Shown in pieces: positions 54,801 through 64,000 of a stretch of 64,000 bases of DNA (the stretch's first letter is position 1; every line of letters starts with the position of its first letter). Origin of the DNA: Pelomonas sp. Root405 (GTDB lineage: Bacteria; Pseudomonadota; Gammaproteobacteria; Burkholderiales; Burkholderiaceae_C); the NCBI RefSeq assembly GCF_001425165.1, contig NZ_LMDU01000018.1, forward strand, positions 1 through 64,000, read 5' to 3'. The notes beneath the pieces were generated by a model. The model was given only the letters and a program-made list of their open reading frames with translations, ran no database searches and was not told where the DNA came from. Made by a program: the position numbers and the translations under genes.

Positions 54801-55780
54801 TCGCCGCCCGCGCCTGTGGACGCACCTGGGAAGGGCGAGATGGCCGTCGGGTGGTTGTGCGTTTCCACCTTCATCAGCACCTCGGCCTGCTCGGCGCGCG
54901 CCGTGTAGGCGGAGCCCGGCGCATCGGCGGCCATCCAGCGCTGGATGGCGTGGCCTTCCATCACCGCAGCGTTGTCCGAATAGGCGATGACCGTGTGCTG
55001 CGGGTTCAACTTCTCGGTGTTGCGGATCATGCCGAAGAGGCTCAGCGGCTGCGCCTCGCCGTCGACGATGAAACTCGCGTTGAAGATCTTGTGGCGACAG
55101 TGCTCGCTGTTGGCTTGGGCGAACATCATCAGCTCGACGTCGCTGGGGTTGCGGCCGAGCTTCCTGAAGTTGGTGTCGAGGTAGTGGATCTCGTCGGCCG
55201 ACAGCGCCAGGCCGAACTCGACGTTCGCCTTCTCCAGCGCCGCGCGGCCCTGGCCGAGCACGTCGACATGCGCGAGCGGCTCAGCCGTGCGCTCGTCGAA
55301 GAGATGAGTCGTGGCCTCGCGCTTGAAGCAGACCGACTCGGTCATGCGGTCGTGCAGCAGCGCGGCGCAGGCGTTCAGCTCGTCGGCGTTCAGCGGCTTG
55401 GCGCCACCGAGCAAACCGCTCTTGGTCGCGATGCGGTACTCGACAACGCGCTCGACACGCTTGAGCGCCAGGCCGCAGTTGCGCGCGATGTCGGTGGCCT
55501 TGGACGCCCACGGGCTGACCGTGCCGAAGCGCGGCGTGACGACGACGAGATCACCTTCGGCGCCAGCAGCGGCCGGCTCGCCATAGGTCAGCAGCGCGGC
55601 AAAGCGCTCACGGGTTTCGCTGTCCAGCGGCGCATCCGTCCACACCCAGTGCACGGCGCGCGCGCTGATGCCGGTGACACGGGCACTGACCTCTTGCAGC
55701 CGGGCCAGCAGGGCCTGGGCGCGGAAATCGGAAAGGGCGTTGCCGCCCTCGAAATGGGTCAGATGCGGGGTCAGGGCCAT
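51815..55780 (-). CDS. purL: Phosphoribosylformylglycinamidine synthase, single-chain
   Basis: A 1321-residue enzyme of purine synthesis converting FGAR and glutamine to FGAM. The N-terminal PurS-like part (to about residue 160) and the linker precede two ATP-dependent AIRS-like halves ([26 protein letters not shown], and [11 protein letters not shown]). The C-terminal glutamine amidotransferase domain has nucleophile Cys in LGVCNGCQM, with His and Glu in AHGEGF and MPHPER. Length equals the usual gammaproteobacterial/betaproteobacterial form. The ATG is preceded by no strong ribosome site, but [17 protein letters not shown] is the expected N-terminus. Confidence 0.98.
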   Translation of the reverse strand: MALTPHLTHFEGGNALSDFRAQALLARLQEVSARVTGISARAVHWVWTDAPLDSETRERFAALLTYGEPAAAGAEGDLVVVTPRFGTVSPWASKATDIARNCGLALKRVERVVEYRIATKSGLLGGAKPLNADELNACAALLHDRMTESVCFKREATTHLFDERTAEPLAHVDVLGQGRAALEKANVEFGLALSADEIHYLDTNFRKLGRNPSDVELMMFAQANSEHCRHKIFNASFIVDGEAQPLSLFGMIRNTEKLNPQHTVIAYSDNAAVMEGHAIQRWMAADAPGSAYTARAEQAEVLMKVETHNHPTAISPFPGASTGAGGEIRDEGATGRGSKPKAGLTGFSVSNLHLPGLAESWEHNPVGKPAHIASALQIMIEGPLGGAAFNNEFGRPNLAGYFRVFEQTVDGIRRGYHKPIMIAGGLGQIRADLTKKIEFPAGSLLIQLGGPGMRIGMGGSAASSMAAGTNTADLDFDSVQRGNPEIERRAQEVINHCWGLGQENPVLAIHDVGAGGISNAFPELVNDAGRGARFDLRKVPLEESGLAPKEIWCNESQERYVLAIAPGSLDRFAAMCARERCPFAVVGVVTEERDLKLVDGNTEVTDHPIDMPMDVLLGKPPKMQRDVKRVARSGGALDLSGVKLEQAALDVLRHPTVASKRFLVTIGDRTVGGLNHRDQMVGPWQVPVADCAVTLADFNGFAGEAMSMGERTPLASVNAPASGRMAVAEAITNLLAAPIELPRVKLSANWMAACGEAGEDAALFDTVKAVGMELCPALGISIPVGKDSLSMRTKWDGQQVTAPVSLIVTAFASVGDVRGTLTPELQREDSALILIDLGQGKHRMAGSILAQTLNQFGSDVPDLDEPQQLVALVNAINELRADGKLLAYHDRSDGGLWAAACEMAFAGQTGLSLNVDMLVTEGDGISDSRADMGDSKNWAAQVSARREELTLRALFSEELGALIQVRAADRDAVMQVLRAHGLSRHSHVVAKPNTRRQVEVWRDAKKVFGAELTALQQTWDEVSWRIAQLRDNPAGADAEHAAAGKADDPGLHVQLTFTPEAPFVSTGARPKVAILREQGVNSHIEMAYAMSLGGFDSFDVHMSDLQSGAVKLDGFAAFVACGGFSYGDTLGAGEGWARSIMFNPVLAEQFRAFFARQDTLALGVCNGCQMLAALAPIIPGADAWPRFTRNQSEQFEARLSLVEVLASPSVFFQGMAGSRLPIAVAHGEGFANFARQGDAAKVIPAMRFVDNHGQATEAYPFNPNGSPGGLTSVTTPDGRFTALMPHPERVFRNVQMSWTSGDRAQHSPWLRMFQNARKALG

Positions 55781-55832
55781 GGGGATCCGGGGAAGCTGGG
55801 CGCGGCGCGGGGCACGCGTTTCTCTGGAGGCA

Positions 55833-55853
55833 CCGTCCCGGGGCGAGGGACGG
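55833..55853 (-). promoter_or_regulatory. Hairpin in the purL leader
   Basis: CCGTCCC (55833-55839) and GGGACGG (55847-55853) pair exactly around GGGGCGA. The structure lies 52 bases upstream of the purL ATG and could be extended with a bulge by GCAC/GTGC. No run of T follows, so a plain terminator is unlikely. It might affect purL expression; no known purine riboswitch core is visible. Confidence 0.35.
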
Positions 55854-56033
55854 CGTGCGGGCGCCCGGGATTCTACTGAGGCCGCTCGTCGGGCTGGGCG
55901 GCAGTCGTCGGAGCCACGGTCTTCACGAGCCGGTGAACGGCGACCCAGCAAGGCGTCAGAGTCCCTGCAGACGGGAGGGAAGTTGGGCGCATTGCGGGGA
56001 ACTACGGAGCACGAGGTGCAGATCGGTCGATTA

Positions 56034-56047
56034 GGATAGCGCTATCC
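56034..56047. promoter_or_regulatory. LacI-family operator upstream of gntK
   Basis: GGATAGCGCTATCC is a perfect 14-base palindrome with the central CG typical of LacI-family sites. The same sequence occurs upstream of the TonB-receptor gene and, with one mismatch, upstream of the LacI gene. It lies 79 bases before the gntK ATG. Binding by the GntR-like regulator encoded at 60315-61361 is inferred. Confidence 0.8.
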
Positions 56048-56125
56048 AATCGAGTCCGAGCAGCTGGCGATCATCTGGCCAACCCTTGCTTGGAACTGCT
56101 TCCTGCCCGAGTCCATTCCCCGTCC

Positions 56126-56635
56126 ATGACCCTCCATGCGCCCGAATCCCTTATCGTCATGGGCGTTGCCGGCTGCGGCAAATCCACACTGGCCGCCTGT
56201 GTCGCGGACCGCATGGCCCGGCCGCTGGTCGAGGGCGACCACTTTCACAGCGAGTCCAGCCGCCTCAAGATGGCGCAAGGCGTTCCCTTGAACGACGACG
56301 ACCGCGCCAGCTGGCTGGCCAGCCTGTGCCTGCAGTTGAAGCAGCACCCGAGCGGCGCGGTGGTGGCGTGCTCGGCGCTCAAGCGCAGCTACCGCGACCA
56401 GCTCCGCCGCGCATCGCCCGGGCTGCGTTTCGCTTTCCTGGACATCGCCAAGGCCGAAGCCTGCCGGCGCGTCCAGGCACGCAGCGCGCACTTCTTTGCT
56501 GCCAGCCTGATCGACAGCCAGTTCGAGACGCTGGAGCCGCCCGTCGGTGAGCCCGGCGTGCTGCGGCTGGACGCGCTGAAGCCGCTGGACGAACTGCAGG
56601 CGGATGTCTGCCAATGGCTGGGCGCCACATCATGA
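56126..56635 (+). CDS. gntK: Gluconokinase
   Basis: A 169-residue P-loop kinase that phosphorylates gluconate to 6-phosphogluconate. Walker A is GVAGCGKS at residues 13-20. The family blocks VEGDHFHSESSRLKMAQGVPLNDDDR, VACSALKRSYRDQLR and AHFFAASLIDSQFETLEPP follow E. coli GntK closely. The start at 56126 begins MTLHAPESLIVMGVAG; an in-frame ATG 36 bases earlier would add an unlikely tail. The stop overlaps the next gene (ATGA). It is the first gene of the sugar-acid operon. Confidence 0.95.
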   Translation: MTLHAPESLIVMGVAGCGKSTLAACVADRMARPLVEGDHFHSESSRLKMAQGVPLNDDDRASWLASLCLQLKQHPSGAVVACSALKRSYRDQLRRASPGLRFAFLDIAKAEACRRVQARSAHFFAASLIDSQFETLEPPVGEPGVLRLDALKPLDELQADVCQWLGATS

Positions 56636-57987
56636 AGACACCCAAGCTGACCAAGCGCGAGATCGTCGGCTACGGCCTGGGCGACATGGGGTTCAACTTC
56701 TACTGGACCAACATCTCGACCTTCCTGCTGATCTTCTATACCGACGTGTTCGGCATCACGGCCGCCGCGGCCGCAACGATGCTGTTCGTCGTCAAGATCT
56801 TCAACGCCTTCACCGACCCCATGATCGGCGCCTTTGCCGATCGCACGCAGACGCGCTGGGGCAAGTTCCGCCCCTACCTGCTGTTCATGCCGTTGCCGCT
56901 GGCCGTGTGTGGCGTGCTGACCTACTCCACGCCCGACTTCGGCCCCACCGGCAAGCTGGTCTGGGCCTATGTGACCTATCTGCTGTTGATGACGGTCTAC
57001 ACCAGCGTCAACCTGCCCTACAGCGCGCTGTCCGGTGTGATCACGGGTGACGCGCGGGAGCGCAACGCGATCAACGCATCGCGCTTCGTTGCCGGCTTCG
57101 CAGGCGGGACCATCGTCACGTTCGTGTCGCCCAAACTGGTGGCCTGGTTCGGCGCCGGCGACCCGGCGCTGGGCTGGACGCTGACGATGGTGTTCTGGGG
57201 CATCGCCGCCGCGCTGATCTTCGCCTTCACATTCAGCGCGACGACCGAGCGCGTGCAGCCGGTGCAGGCCGCGCCGTCGACCGTGCGCCAGGACCTGGCC
57301 GACCTGCGCGCCAATCTGCCGTGGATCCTGCTGTTCTTCCTGGCGCTCATCATCATGCTCAGCATCACGCTGCGCATGACCAGCGCGGCCTACTACTTCA
57401 AGTACGTGGTCAATCGCCCCGACCTGCTCGCCACCTTCATGCCGGCCTATCTGCTGGCCGCCGCCGCGGGCACGGCCTGCACGCCACTGCTGACGCGCTT
57501 CATCGACAAGCGCAAGCTGTTGATCGTGCTGATGCTCATCTCCACCGTGCTGTCGGCCGCCTTCCTGTTCGTCGACGCGGACCAGATCTGGCTGATGTAT
57601 GCGCTGCAGATCGCGCTGGGCCTGGCGCTGGGGCCGAAGTCGCCGCTGAACTTCTCGATGCTGGCCGACTCGGCCGACTTCAATGAATGGCGCAACGGCC
57701 GCCGGGCCACGGCCATGACCTTCGCGGCGAGCTCGTTTGCGCAGAAGCTCGGCACGGCGGTCGCCGTCGCCGTCATTGGCGCGCTGTTCTCGGTGCTGGG
57801 CTACGTGCCCAACGTCGCGCAGTCGGCCGAATCCCAGGCCGGCATCGTCTGGCTGATGTCGGTGATCCCGGCGGCCTTCACGCTGATCGCGGCGGTCCTC
57901 ATGATGTTCTACACCCTCGACAACCCGACCATGGCGCGCATCCAGGCCGAACTGGCCGCGCGCAAGTCTTCCATTTCACCGGCCTGA
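56632..57987 (+). CDS. GPH-family (glycoside-pentoside-hexuronide) cation symporter
   Basis: A 451-residue, 12-helix transporter. The N-terminus [20 protein letters not shown] and the loop [28 protein letters not shown] are hallmarks of the GPH/MelB family, as is the [23 protein letters not shown] stretch. It should import a disaccharide or glycoside with Na+ or H+. With gluconokinase and a GH94 phosphorylase in the same operon, cellobionate is the best candidate substrate (inference). Four-base overlap with gntK and a five-base gap to the GH94 gene. Confidence 0.93.
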   Translation: MKTPKLTKREIVGYGLGDMGFNFYWTNISTFLLIFYTDVFGITAAAAATMLFVVKIFNAFTDPMIGAFADRTQTRWGKFRPYLLFMPLPLAVCGVLTYSTPDFGPTGKLVWAYVTYLLLMTVYTSVNLPYSALSGVITGDARERNAINASRFVAGFAGGTIVTFVSPKLVAWFGAGDPALGWTLTMVFWGIAAALIFAFTFSATTERVQPVQAAPSTVRQDLADLRANLPWILLFFLALIIMLSITLRMTSAAYYFKYVVNRPDLLATFMPAYLLAAAAGTACTPLLTRFIDKRKLLIVLMLISTVLSAAFLFVDADQIWLMYALQIALGLALGPKSPLNFSMLADSADFNEWRNGRRATAMTFAASSFAQKLGTAVAVAVIGALFSVLGYVPNVAQSAESQAGIVWLMSVIPAAFTLIAAVLMMFYTLDNPTMARIQAELAARKSSISPA

Positions 57988-57992
57988 CGAAC

Positions 57993-60323
57993 ATGCTCCG
58001 TCACATCCATGGCGGCGAGCGCTGCGAGCTCACCAGCCCTACCGCCCTGCCCAAGGCCGGCGGCTTCCTCTGGAACCGCCGCATGATGATCCAGGTGACC
58101 TGCCGCGGCTACGCCACCGCGCAGTTCATGCAGCCCGAACCGGCCAAGTATGCGCATGCGCCCAACCTGGAGGCCAAGACCTTCATGCAGCCGGAGCAGG
58201 CCTATTACGCCCATCACCCCGGCCGCTTCGTCTACGTGAAGGACGAAGACACCGGCGAGCTGTTTTCAGCGCCCTACGAGCCGGTGCGGGCGGCGCTCGA
58301 CAGCTTCAGCTTCGTCGTCGGCCGGCATGACCTCAGCTGGACGGTGGAGCACCTGGGCCTGCGCGTGGAGATGACGTTGGGCCTGCCCACCGACGATGTC
58401 GCCGAGCTGTGGGAGCTGCGCGTCACCAACGTGTCCGGCCGCCCGCGCCGCATCAGCGTCGTGCCCTATTTCCCCATCGGCTACATGTCGTGGATGAACC
58501 AGTCGGCCGAGTACCGCGCCGACCTCGGCGGCATCGTGGCCAGCAGCGTCACGCCCTATCAAAAGGTCGCCGACTACTTCAAGAATCAGGCCCTCAAGGA
58601 CAAGACCTATTTCCTCTGCGAGCACACGCCCGACGGCTGGGAGGCCAGCCAGAGCGCGTTCGAGGGCGAAGGCGGCCTGCACCGGCCGAGCGCCTTGCAA
58701 GCCGAGCGGTTGGCCGGCGGTGATGCCCGGTACGAGACGCCTGTCGCCAGCGTGCAGTACCGGCTGGCGCTGGCGGCTGGTGGAAGCCAGACCTATCGAT
58801 TCCTGTTCGGCCCGGCGCTGGATGACGCCGAGATCGCCGGCATGCGCGAGACCTACCTCAGCGAAGCCGGCTTCGCCCGCGCCCGCGCCGCCTACGCCGA
58901 CTACATCGACAGTGGCCGCGGCTGCCTGCGCATCACCACGCCGGACGCCGACTTCGACCGCTTCGTCAACCACTGGCTGCCGCGCCAGGTCTTCTATCAC
59001 GGTGACGTCAACCGCCTCAGCACCGACCCGCAGACGCGCAACTACCTGCAGGACAACCTCGGCATGGCCTACATCGCGCCCGCCGTCACGCGCGCGGCGC
59101 TGCTGCATGCCTTGAGCCAGCAGGAGGCCAACGGCGCCATGCCCGACGGCATCCTGCTGATCGAGGGCGCCGAGCTGAAGTACATCAACCAGGTGCCGCA
59201 CACCGACCATTGCGTGTGGCTGCCGGTGTGCCTGCAGGCCTACCTCGATGAGACCGGCGACTTCGCGCTGCTCGAGGTCGCCGTGAACGACCTGACCGTC
59301 GCCCAGCGGCTGGATGCCGCCATGGCGTGGCTGCAGCAGGACCGCGACGCGCGCGGCCTGAGCTTCATCGCCCAGGGCGACTGGTGCGACCCGATGAACA
59401 TGGTCGGCTACAAAGGCCGTGGGGTGTCGGGCTGGCTGACCGTCGCGGCGGCCTACGCGATGACGCTGTGGGCCGGCATCAGCGCCGATGCCGGTCGCGC
59501 CGATGCGGCCGTTCGCTGGCGCGCCGCCGCGCAAGAGCTGAACGACGCCGCCAACCGCCATCTGTGGGACGGCGACTGGTTCGCCCGCGGCATCACCGAC
59601 GACGATGTCGTCTTCGGCGTCAGCAGCGACACCGAGGGCCGCATCTACCTCAACCCACAGTCCTGGGCCATGCTCAGCGGCGCCGCGAGCGAGGAGCAGC
59701 GCGTGAAGATGCTCGCCGCCATCGACGAACAGCTCGACACGCCGCACGGCACCGCCATGTTTGCGCCGCCCTACGCCGGCATGCGCGACGACGTCGGCCG
59801 CGTCACGCAGAAGCATCCGGGCTCGGCCGAGAACGGCGCCGTCTACAACCATGCGGCCAGCTTCTACATCCATGCGCTGTACGACGTCGGCGAGGCCGAC
59901 CGCGCCTGGCAGGCGCTGCGCCGCATGATCCCCGGGCCCGACCAAGCCGACCTGCTGCAGCGCGGCCAGTTGCCGGTGTTCATCCCGAACTACTACCGCG
60001 GCGCCCACCAGCAGTACCCGCGCACCGCCGGCCGGTCCAGCCAGCTGTTCAACACCGGCACGGCAGCCTGGGCCTACCGCTGCGTCATCGAAGGCCTGTG
60101 CGGGCTGCGCGGGCATGCCGAGGGGCTGCTGGTCGAGCCGCAGCTGCCGTCGGACTGGGACAGCCTCAGCGCCGAGCGCGAGTTCCGCGGCGCGCGTTTC
60201 CACTTGCAGGTGCGGCGCACAGGCGTGAACCGCGTGTTGCTGGATGGTCAGCCCCTGCCCGACGGTTTGGTGCGGCGCATCGAAGCCGGCCGCGAGTACC
60301 GCCTCGACGTCGAGTTAGGCTGA
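57993..60323 (+). CDS. GH94-family phosphorylase, probable cellobionate phosphorylase
   Basis: A 776-residue intracellular phosphorylase. The N-terminal beta-sandwich (to about 270) is followed by an (alpha/alpha)6 barrel. The GH94 acid motif lies in GDWCD at residues 462-466, Asp466 being the likely general acid, and is followed by [27 protein letters not shown] and TDHCVWLP form the substrate region. The sequence lacks the GDWND form of cellobiose phosphorylases and, as I recall, fits cellobionic-acid phosphorylases: cellobionate plus phosphate gives glucose-1-phosphate and gluconate. The gluconokinase encoded two genes upstream would use the gluconate, which strongly favours this assignment. 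Other aldonate disaccharides are possible. It has no signal peptide. Confidence 0.8.
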   Translation: MLRHIHGGERCELTSPTALPKAGGFLWNRRMMIQVTCRGYATAQFMQPEPAKYAHAPNLEAKTFMQPEQAYYAHHPGRFVYVKDEDTGELFSAPYEPVRAALDSFSFVVGRHDLSWTVEHLGLRVEMTLGLPTDDVAELWELRVTNVSGRPRRISVVPYFPIGYMSWMNQSAEYRADLGGIVASSVTPYQKVADYFKNQALKDKTYFLCEHTPDGWEASQSAFEGEGGLHRPSALQAERLAGGDARYETPVASVQYRLALAAGGSQTYRFLFGPALDDAEIAGMRETYLSEAGFARARAAYADYIDSGRGCLRITTPDADFDRFVNHWLPRQVFYHGDVNRLSTDPQTRNYLQDNLGMAYIAPAVTRAALLHALSQQEANGAMPDGILLIEGAELKYINQVPHTDHCVWLPVCLQAYLDETGDFALLEVAVNDLTVAQRLDAAMAWLQQDRDARGLSFIAQGDWCDPMNMVGYKGRGVSGWLTVAAAYAMTLWAGISADAGRADAAVRWRAAAQELNDAANRHLWDGDWFARGITDDDVVFGVSSDTEGRIYLNPQSWAMLSGAASEEQRVKMLAAIDEQLDTPHGTAMFAPPYAGMRDDVGRVTQKHPGSAENGAVYNHAASFYIHALYDVGEADRAWQALRRMIPGPDQADLLQRGQLPVFIPNYYRGAHQQYPRTAGRSSQLFNTGTAAWAYRCVIEGLCGLRGHAEGLLVEPQLPSDWDSLSAEREFRGARFHLQVRRTGVNRVLLDGQPLPDGLVRRIEAGREYRLDVELG

Positions 60324-61361
60324 GGCCCGCTTCACCACCTGGAAACCCAAGTCCAGGTTCGGCTCGTCCACCGGCTGGCCGCGCATCAGCTTCATCAGCA
60401 TCTGCGCCGCCTGCTCGCCGATCTGGCGGCGCGGCGTGGCGACGGTCGTCAGCGGCGGCACCATCTGGTCGCTGCCTGGCAGGTCGTTGAAACCCGCCAC
60501 GGCGACACGGTCCGGCACGGCAATCCCCAGGCGCAGCGACGCCAGCAAGGCGCCCTGGGCCAGGTCATCGTTGCAGAAGAAGATGGCGTCGGTCTCCGGC
60601 GCCTCGCGCAGCACCCGCTCCAGCATCGCGCCGCCCAGCGCCATGGACGAGGGCTCGGCGCTCAGCACCTTGCGCACCTGCCCGGCCATGCCCGCCTGCG
60701 CCAACGCCTCCTGGTAACCCTCGCCGCGCTCCAGCGTGCGTGGGTCGAGCTGGGCGGCCACGTAGGCGATGTGGCGGCGGCCTGAATCGAGCAGGTGCTG
60801 GGTGATGGCGCGGCCGGCTTGCCGTTGCGAGAAGCCGACGCTGTAGCTGCCGGGCTCGGTCGCGATCTCCATCACGTGGACGCAGGGCACACCGCTGCCT
60901 TCGATCAGCGCCGCCGCCGCCGGGCTGCGGTCGCGGCCCGTGACGATCAGCCCGGCCGGGCGGTGGGCGAGGAAGCTGCGCAGCACCGCCTCCTCTTCAC
61001 CCGCGTCGTAGTGGGTCACGCCGATCAGCGTCTGATAGCCGGCCGGCACCAGGCTGTTCTGCACGGCGTCCAGCAGCTCGACGAACAGTGTGTTGCTAAG
61101 CTTGGGGATGAGCACGGCGACATGTGAGCTGCGGCTGGATGCCAAGGCACGGGCAGCCGGGTCGGGCACGTAACCAAGCGCGGTTGCGGCAGCCTGCACC
61201 CGTTCGCAAAGCTCCTGGGCCACTGCGCGCTCGCCGCGCAGGGCGCGCGACACGGTGATGGGGCTGACGCCCGCCGCCTCCGCAACGTCCGCCAAGGTGA
61301 CCCGGCCGGTGGCCCGCGTGCTTCGAGTGGGGGTGGCTGAAACAGGCTTGCGAGGGGGCAT
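60315..61361 (-). CDS. LacI-family regulator (GntR-like, gluconate/cellobionate repressor)
   Basis: A 348-residue repressor. The HTH lies at residues 21-42 ([21 protein letters not shown]), then the hinge helix ([15 protein letters not shown]) and a periplasmic-binding-like sensor domain. [30 protein letters not shown] and LDLGFQVVK are close to E. coli GntR from memory, suggesting a gluconate-type ligand. Three copies of a 14-base palindrome near its gene, the gntK operon and the TonB-receptor gene are the likely binding sites, so it represses the locus and itself until the sugar acid is present. The coding end overlaps the convergent GH94 gene by nine bases. Confidence 0.92.
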   Translation of the reverse strand: MPPRKPVSATPTRSTRATGRVTLADVAEAAGVSPITVSRALRGERAVAQELCERVQAAATALGYVPDPAARALASSRSSHVAVLIPKLSNTLFVELLDAVQNSLVPAGYQTLIGVTHYDAGEEEAVLRSFLAHRPAGLIVTGRDRSPAAAALIEGSGVPCVHVMEIATEPGSYSVGFSQRQAGRAITQHLLDSGRRHIAYVAAQLDPRTLERGEGYQEALAQAGMAGQVRKVLSAEPSSMALGGAMLERVLREAPETDAIFFCNDDLAQGALLASLRLGIAVPDRVAVAGFNDLPGSDQMVPPLTTVATPRRQIGEQAAQMLMKLMRGQPVDEPNLDLGFQVVKRASA

Positions 61362-61405
61362 GGCTAGATGTTATCCCCCATATCGACGGGGTCATCGCGC
61401 TCCTA

Positions 61406-61419
61406 GGATAGCGCAATCC
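61406..61419. promoter_or_regulatory. LacI-family operator upstream of its own gene
   Basis: GGATAGCGCAATCC differs by one base from the perfect palindrome at 56034 and 61518. It lies 45 bases upstream of the LacI start, a position suited to autorepression. Confidence 0.7.
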
Positions 61420-61517
61420 CGAAGCGGGCCGCCCAGCTTTACGGCAGTTCGAACAAGGCATGGCAGCGCCAGCACCGCAACGACGGGTCGGCCATCGCCA
61501 TTTTTTTTGATTGCACC

Positions 61518-61531
61518 GGATAGCGCTATCC
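61518..61531. promoter_or_regulatory. LacI-family operator upstream of the TonB-dependent receptor gene
   Basis: A perfect copy of GGATAGCGCTATCC 35 bases before the receptor ATG. A T-run and TTGATT lie immediately upstream, so the operator probably overlaps the core promoter. Repression by the adjacent regulator is inferred. Confidence 0.8.
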
Positions 61532-61566
61532 ATTCCGTACTGAACGAGCAAACCAGGAGACAAAAC

Positions 61567-64000
61567 ATGCGTACCCCCGGCCATCGAACCCTGATCCACC
61601 TTGCCGCCCTCGGCGCCTGCGCCAGCCTGGCCGTGGCGGCCCACGCCCAGGACGCTGCACCCGCTGCCGAAGCGCAGCCGGAGGTTTCTACCAGCGGCTC
61701 CAACCTGCTGAGCCCCGTCGTCGTGACGGGGTCGCGCATCGCGGCGCGCGGCTTTACCCAGCCGACGCCCACGACACGCATGGTCGCCGCCGACCTGGAG
61801 AAGACCGCCAAGCCCAACCTCTTCAACGCCATCGCCGAGCTGCCCGCGCTGCAGGGCAGCACCGGTCGCACCACCAGCACCAACAGCACCAGCAGCGGCA
61901 TCCAGGGCCTGAGCTCGCTGAGCCTGCGCGGCCTGGGCCCCATCCGCACGCTGACGCTGCTGGACGGCCAGCGTGTCGTCGGCGCCAACGTGACCGGCGT
62001 GACGGATGTGAGCCAGTTCCCGCAGCTGCTGGTCAAGCAGGTCGATGTGGTGACCGGCGGCGCCTCAGCGTCCTATGGCTCCGACGCCGTCGGCGGCGTC
62101 GTCAACTTCATCACCGACACGCGCTTCACTGGTTTCAAGGCCAATGTCGAGGGCGGCCAGACCAACTACGGCGACGACAAGAACGGCACGCTGCAGGCCG
62201 CGTGGGGCCGCGGCTTCCTGGGTGGACGCGCGCACCTGACGGCCAGCGCCGAGTACAGCCGCGAGAAGGGTGTGCCCTCCCCGCGCTTCGGCGGCGCTGG
62301 CGCCAATGGTCGCGACTGGTTCAAGAACCCGGCCTTCCAGGTTCGGCCCATCGCCCAGACCAACGACGGCAAACCGCAGTACATCTCCATCGAAAACGCC
62401 CAGCAGTTCCAATACGCCAAGTACGGCCTCATCACCAACGGCCCGCTGCAGGGAACCGCCTTCGGCCCGGGCGGCGTGCCGATCCAGTTCCAGTACGGCT
62501 CTAACGGCGTGCCCACAGGCACCGGCGCCGTCACGGGCTGCATCACGCCCTTCTGCATCGGCGGCGATCTCAGCGGCACCGTCGGCGGCGGCACCACGCT
62601 CGGCATGAACATGACGCGCCAGGTGGCCTACACGCGCGGCAGCTTTGAACTCAACGACGACCACGAGGTCTTCTTCACGCTGAACTACGGCAAGGTCGAC
62701 TCGCTCTTCACGCCCAACCCCGGCGCGGCCAAGAACGCCAACCTGACCATCCAGTGCAGCAACCCCTTCCTGCCGGCATCCATCGTTGCGGCCTGCGCCG
62801 CCAACAACATCACCAGCTTCCAGTACGGCGTGGCCAACGCGATCTTCCCCAAGGACATCGAGGTCAACCCGGTGCGCACGCAGATGCGTGGCGTGGTGGG
62901 CGCCAACGGCAAGTTCGACGCCTTCGGCAAGCCGTGGACCTATGACGCCTACGCTGCCCACGCGCAGAACACCATCGACATCCGCGTGGCCAACATGACG
63001 CTGAACGCGCGCTACAACGCCGCCATCGACGCCGTCCGCGCGCCCAATGGCAGCATCACCTGCCGCAACCCGGCCGCCGCAGCGTCGGGCTGCGTGCCAC
63101 TGAACGTCATCGGCGATGTGCCCATCGACCCGGCGGCCTGGGCCTACATCGCCCCTGCCAACGGCCCGCAGCAGCATTCGCGCCAGCGCCAGTCCGTGGC
63201 TGCCTTCAACATCAACGGTGAGCCGTTCTCACTGTGGGCCGGCCCGGTGGCCGTGGCCTTCGGCGCCGAAGCGCGCCGCGAGCAGTACTACGTCATCGGC
63301 GACCCCTACGGCAACGGCGTCTTCCCCGAAACGCCCAACACGCCCCAGTACCCGGCCGACCCGCTGCTCAACACCGCCATCGGCAACAACTGGTACGCCG
63401 GCAACTACCACAACGCCAAGGGCGCCTACCACGTCAAGGAAGCCTTCATCGAGCTCAACCTGCCGCTGTTCAAGTCCGCCACGCTGGGCGAAGCCAGCTT
63501 CAACATTGCCGGCCGCCAGACCGACTACAGCACCTCCGGCAACGTCGACAGCTGGAAGCTCGGCGCGACCTGGAAGACCGGCATCGACGGCCTGCGCCTG
63601 CGCGCCGTCACGTCCAAGGACGTGCGAGCGCCCAACCTCAGCGAGCTGTTCGCCGCGCCGCTGGTCGTCAACAACACGGTCAACCACCAGGGCACGACGC
63701 TGACCGTCCAGCAGCGCACCATCGGCAACACGCAGCTGCGCCCGGAGATCGGCCGCAACACCACGCTTGGCATCGTGCTGGCGCAGCCCAAGTGGGCGCC
63801 GGGCTTCAGCGCGTCGGTGGACTACTTCGACATCAAGGTCGACGACGTCATCTCCTCGCTGACCGCGCAGCAGGAGGTCGACCTGTGCAACGCCGGCAAC
63901 CAGGAGATCTGCGCGGCGATGGACCTCGTCAGCGCCACCAAGTACGTGACGCTGCAGGCCTTCAACCTCGCGTCGATGCGCAACAAAGGCTTCGACCTTG
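61567..64000 (+). CDS. TonB-dependent receptor (3' end outside the window)
   Basis: The first 811 codons of an outer-membrane receptor. A Sec signal (residues 1-28, AAHA-QD) is followed by VVVTGSRIAARGF, the TonB-box-like start, then a plug domain with LSLRGLGPIRTLTLLDGQRVVG and GGASASYGSDAVGGVVNFIT. The remainder is beta-barrel strands; RAPNLSELFAAPLVV near residue 690 is a conserved late block. AGGAGA lies six bases before the ATG. The receptor belongs to the class used for oligosaccharide uptake in this group, and its operator links it to the cellobionate genes, so oxidised cello-oligosaccharide uptake is inferred. Confidence 0.9.
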   Translation, partial: MRTPGHRTLIHLAALGACASLAVAAHAQDAAPAAEAQPEVSTSGSNLLSPVVVTGSRIAARGFTQPTPTTRMVAADLEKTAKPNLFNAIAELPALQGSTGRTTSTNSTSSGIQGLSSLSLRGLGPIRTLTLLDGQRVVGANVTGVTDVSQFPQLLVKQVDVVTGGASASYGSDAVGGVVNFITDTRFTGFKANVEGGQTNYGDDKNGTLQAAWGRGFLGGRAHLTASAEYSREKGVPSPRFGGAGANGRDWFKNPAFQVRPIAQTNDGKPQYISIENAQQFQYAKYGLITNGPLQGTAFGPGGVPIQFQYGSNGVPTGTGAVTGCITPFCIGGDLSGTVGGGTTLGMNMTRQVAYTRGSFELNDDHEVFFTLNYGKVDSLFTPNPGAAKNANLTIQCSNPFLPASIVAACAANNITSFQYGVANAIFPKDIEVNPVRTQMRGVVGANGKFDAFGKPWTYDAYAAHAQNTIDIRVANMTLNARYNAAIDAVRAPNGSITCRNPAAAASGCVPLNVIGDVPIDPAAWAYIAPANGPQQHSRQRQSVAAFNINGEPFSLWAGPVAVAFGAEARREQYYVIGDPYGNGVFPETPNTPQYPADPLLNTAIGNNWYAGNYHNAKGAYHVKEAFIELNLPLFKSATLGEASFNIAGRQTDYSTSGNVDSWKLGATWKTGIDGLRLRAVTSKDVRAPNLSELFAAPLVVNNTVNHQGTTLTVQQRTIGNTQLRPEIGRNTTLGIVLAQPKWAPGFSASVDYFDIKVDDVISSLTAQQEVDLCNAGNQEICAAMDLVSATKYVTLQAFNLASMRNKGFDL

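Larger units (their letters stand above)
55781..56125. other. Gene-free intergenic stretch between purL and gntK
   Basis: 345 bases that separate divergent genes. It holds the purL leader hairpin (55833-55853) and the palindromic operator (56034-56047), and no coding sequence I would support. Promoters for both directions should lie here, but I find no convincing -35/-10 pairs. Confidence 0.6.

Noticed and set aside
55833..55853. Purine riboswitch or terminator before purL
   Set aside because: Only a simple hairpin is seen; no purine-aptamer junction and no T-run.
57993..60323. Cyclic beta-1,2-glucan synthase (NdvB) identity
   Set aside because: The protein is 776 residues and lacks the large glycosyltransferase and membrane parts of NdvB; only the GH94 domain is shared.

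Overview
The window is high-G+C, densely packed DNA that reads as a betaproteobacterium of the order Burkholderiales, probably near Roseateles, Mitsuaria, Pelomonas or Rubrivivax. The grounds are the codon bias, the cyoABCD-SURF1-RegBA arrangement, a single-chain PurL, DUF2917 and DUF4124 proteins and a TonB receptor of the sugar-uptake type. Genus-level placement is inference. No rRNA, tRNA, CRISPR array, insertion sequence or prophage gene was found.

Region 1 (1-23.2 kb) looks like a surface or secreted-protein region. It opens inside a giant Ser/Thr-rich octapeptide-repeat protein whose frame is broken at 661-670. The protein ends in EF-hand-like calcium loops. Further along are type I secretion parts: a TolC-like outer-membrane protein (14433-15872), an HlyD adaptor (17606-18808) and a LapB-like ABC exporter with a C39-like domain (18805-21177). 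Between and beside them lie glycan-type genes: GSCFA and SGNH-like proteins, an FkbM methyltransferase/HAD fusion, three glycosyltransferases, a SAM methyltransferase and a TPR/O-GlcNAc-transferase-like (GT41) protein beside the exporter. I infer a possible glycosylated, type I-secreted repeat adhesin.

Region 2 (23.2-42.8 kb) is mixed core and accessory metabolism. It holds a DUF1993 protein, a 2-hydroxyacid dehydrogenase, a split chromate transporter, a GlxA-type regulator divergent from a DJ-1/aminotransferase pair, upp, rlmB, a polysaccharide deacetylase and a membrane acetyltransferase. It continues with an HtrA-like protease, a YebC-family regulator, a cupin-8 oxygenase, a LysR regulator, hydrolases, a luciferase-like monooxygenase, an amidohydrolase and a FAD oxidoreductase. 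One AT-richer gene of unknown function (34213-35046) stands out as probably acquired.

Region 3 (42.8-49.7 kb, all minus strand) is one tight eight-gene run: cytochrome bo3 quinol oxidase cyoABCD, an unannotated 42-residue membrane peptide, SURF1, and the redox two-component pair RegB/RegA. The divergent promoter region upstream of cyoA carries two perfect dyads. An MFS transporter, a glutathione S-transferase and purL follow (49.7-55.8 kb).

Region 4 (56.0-64.0 kb) is a coherent sugar-acid locus: gluconokinase, a GPH-family symporter, a GH94 phosphorylase best explained as a cellobionate phosphorylase, a GntR-like LacI repressor and a TonB-dependent receptor running off the window. Three copies of the 14-bp palindrome GGATAGCGCTATCC (one with a single mismatch) lie upstream of the transcription units and define a candidate regulon.
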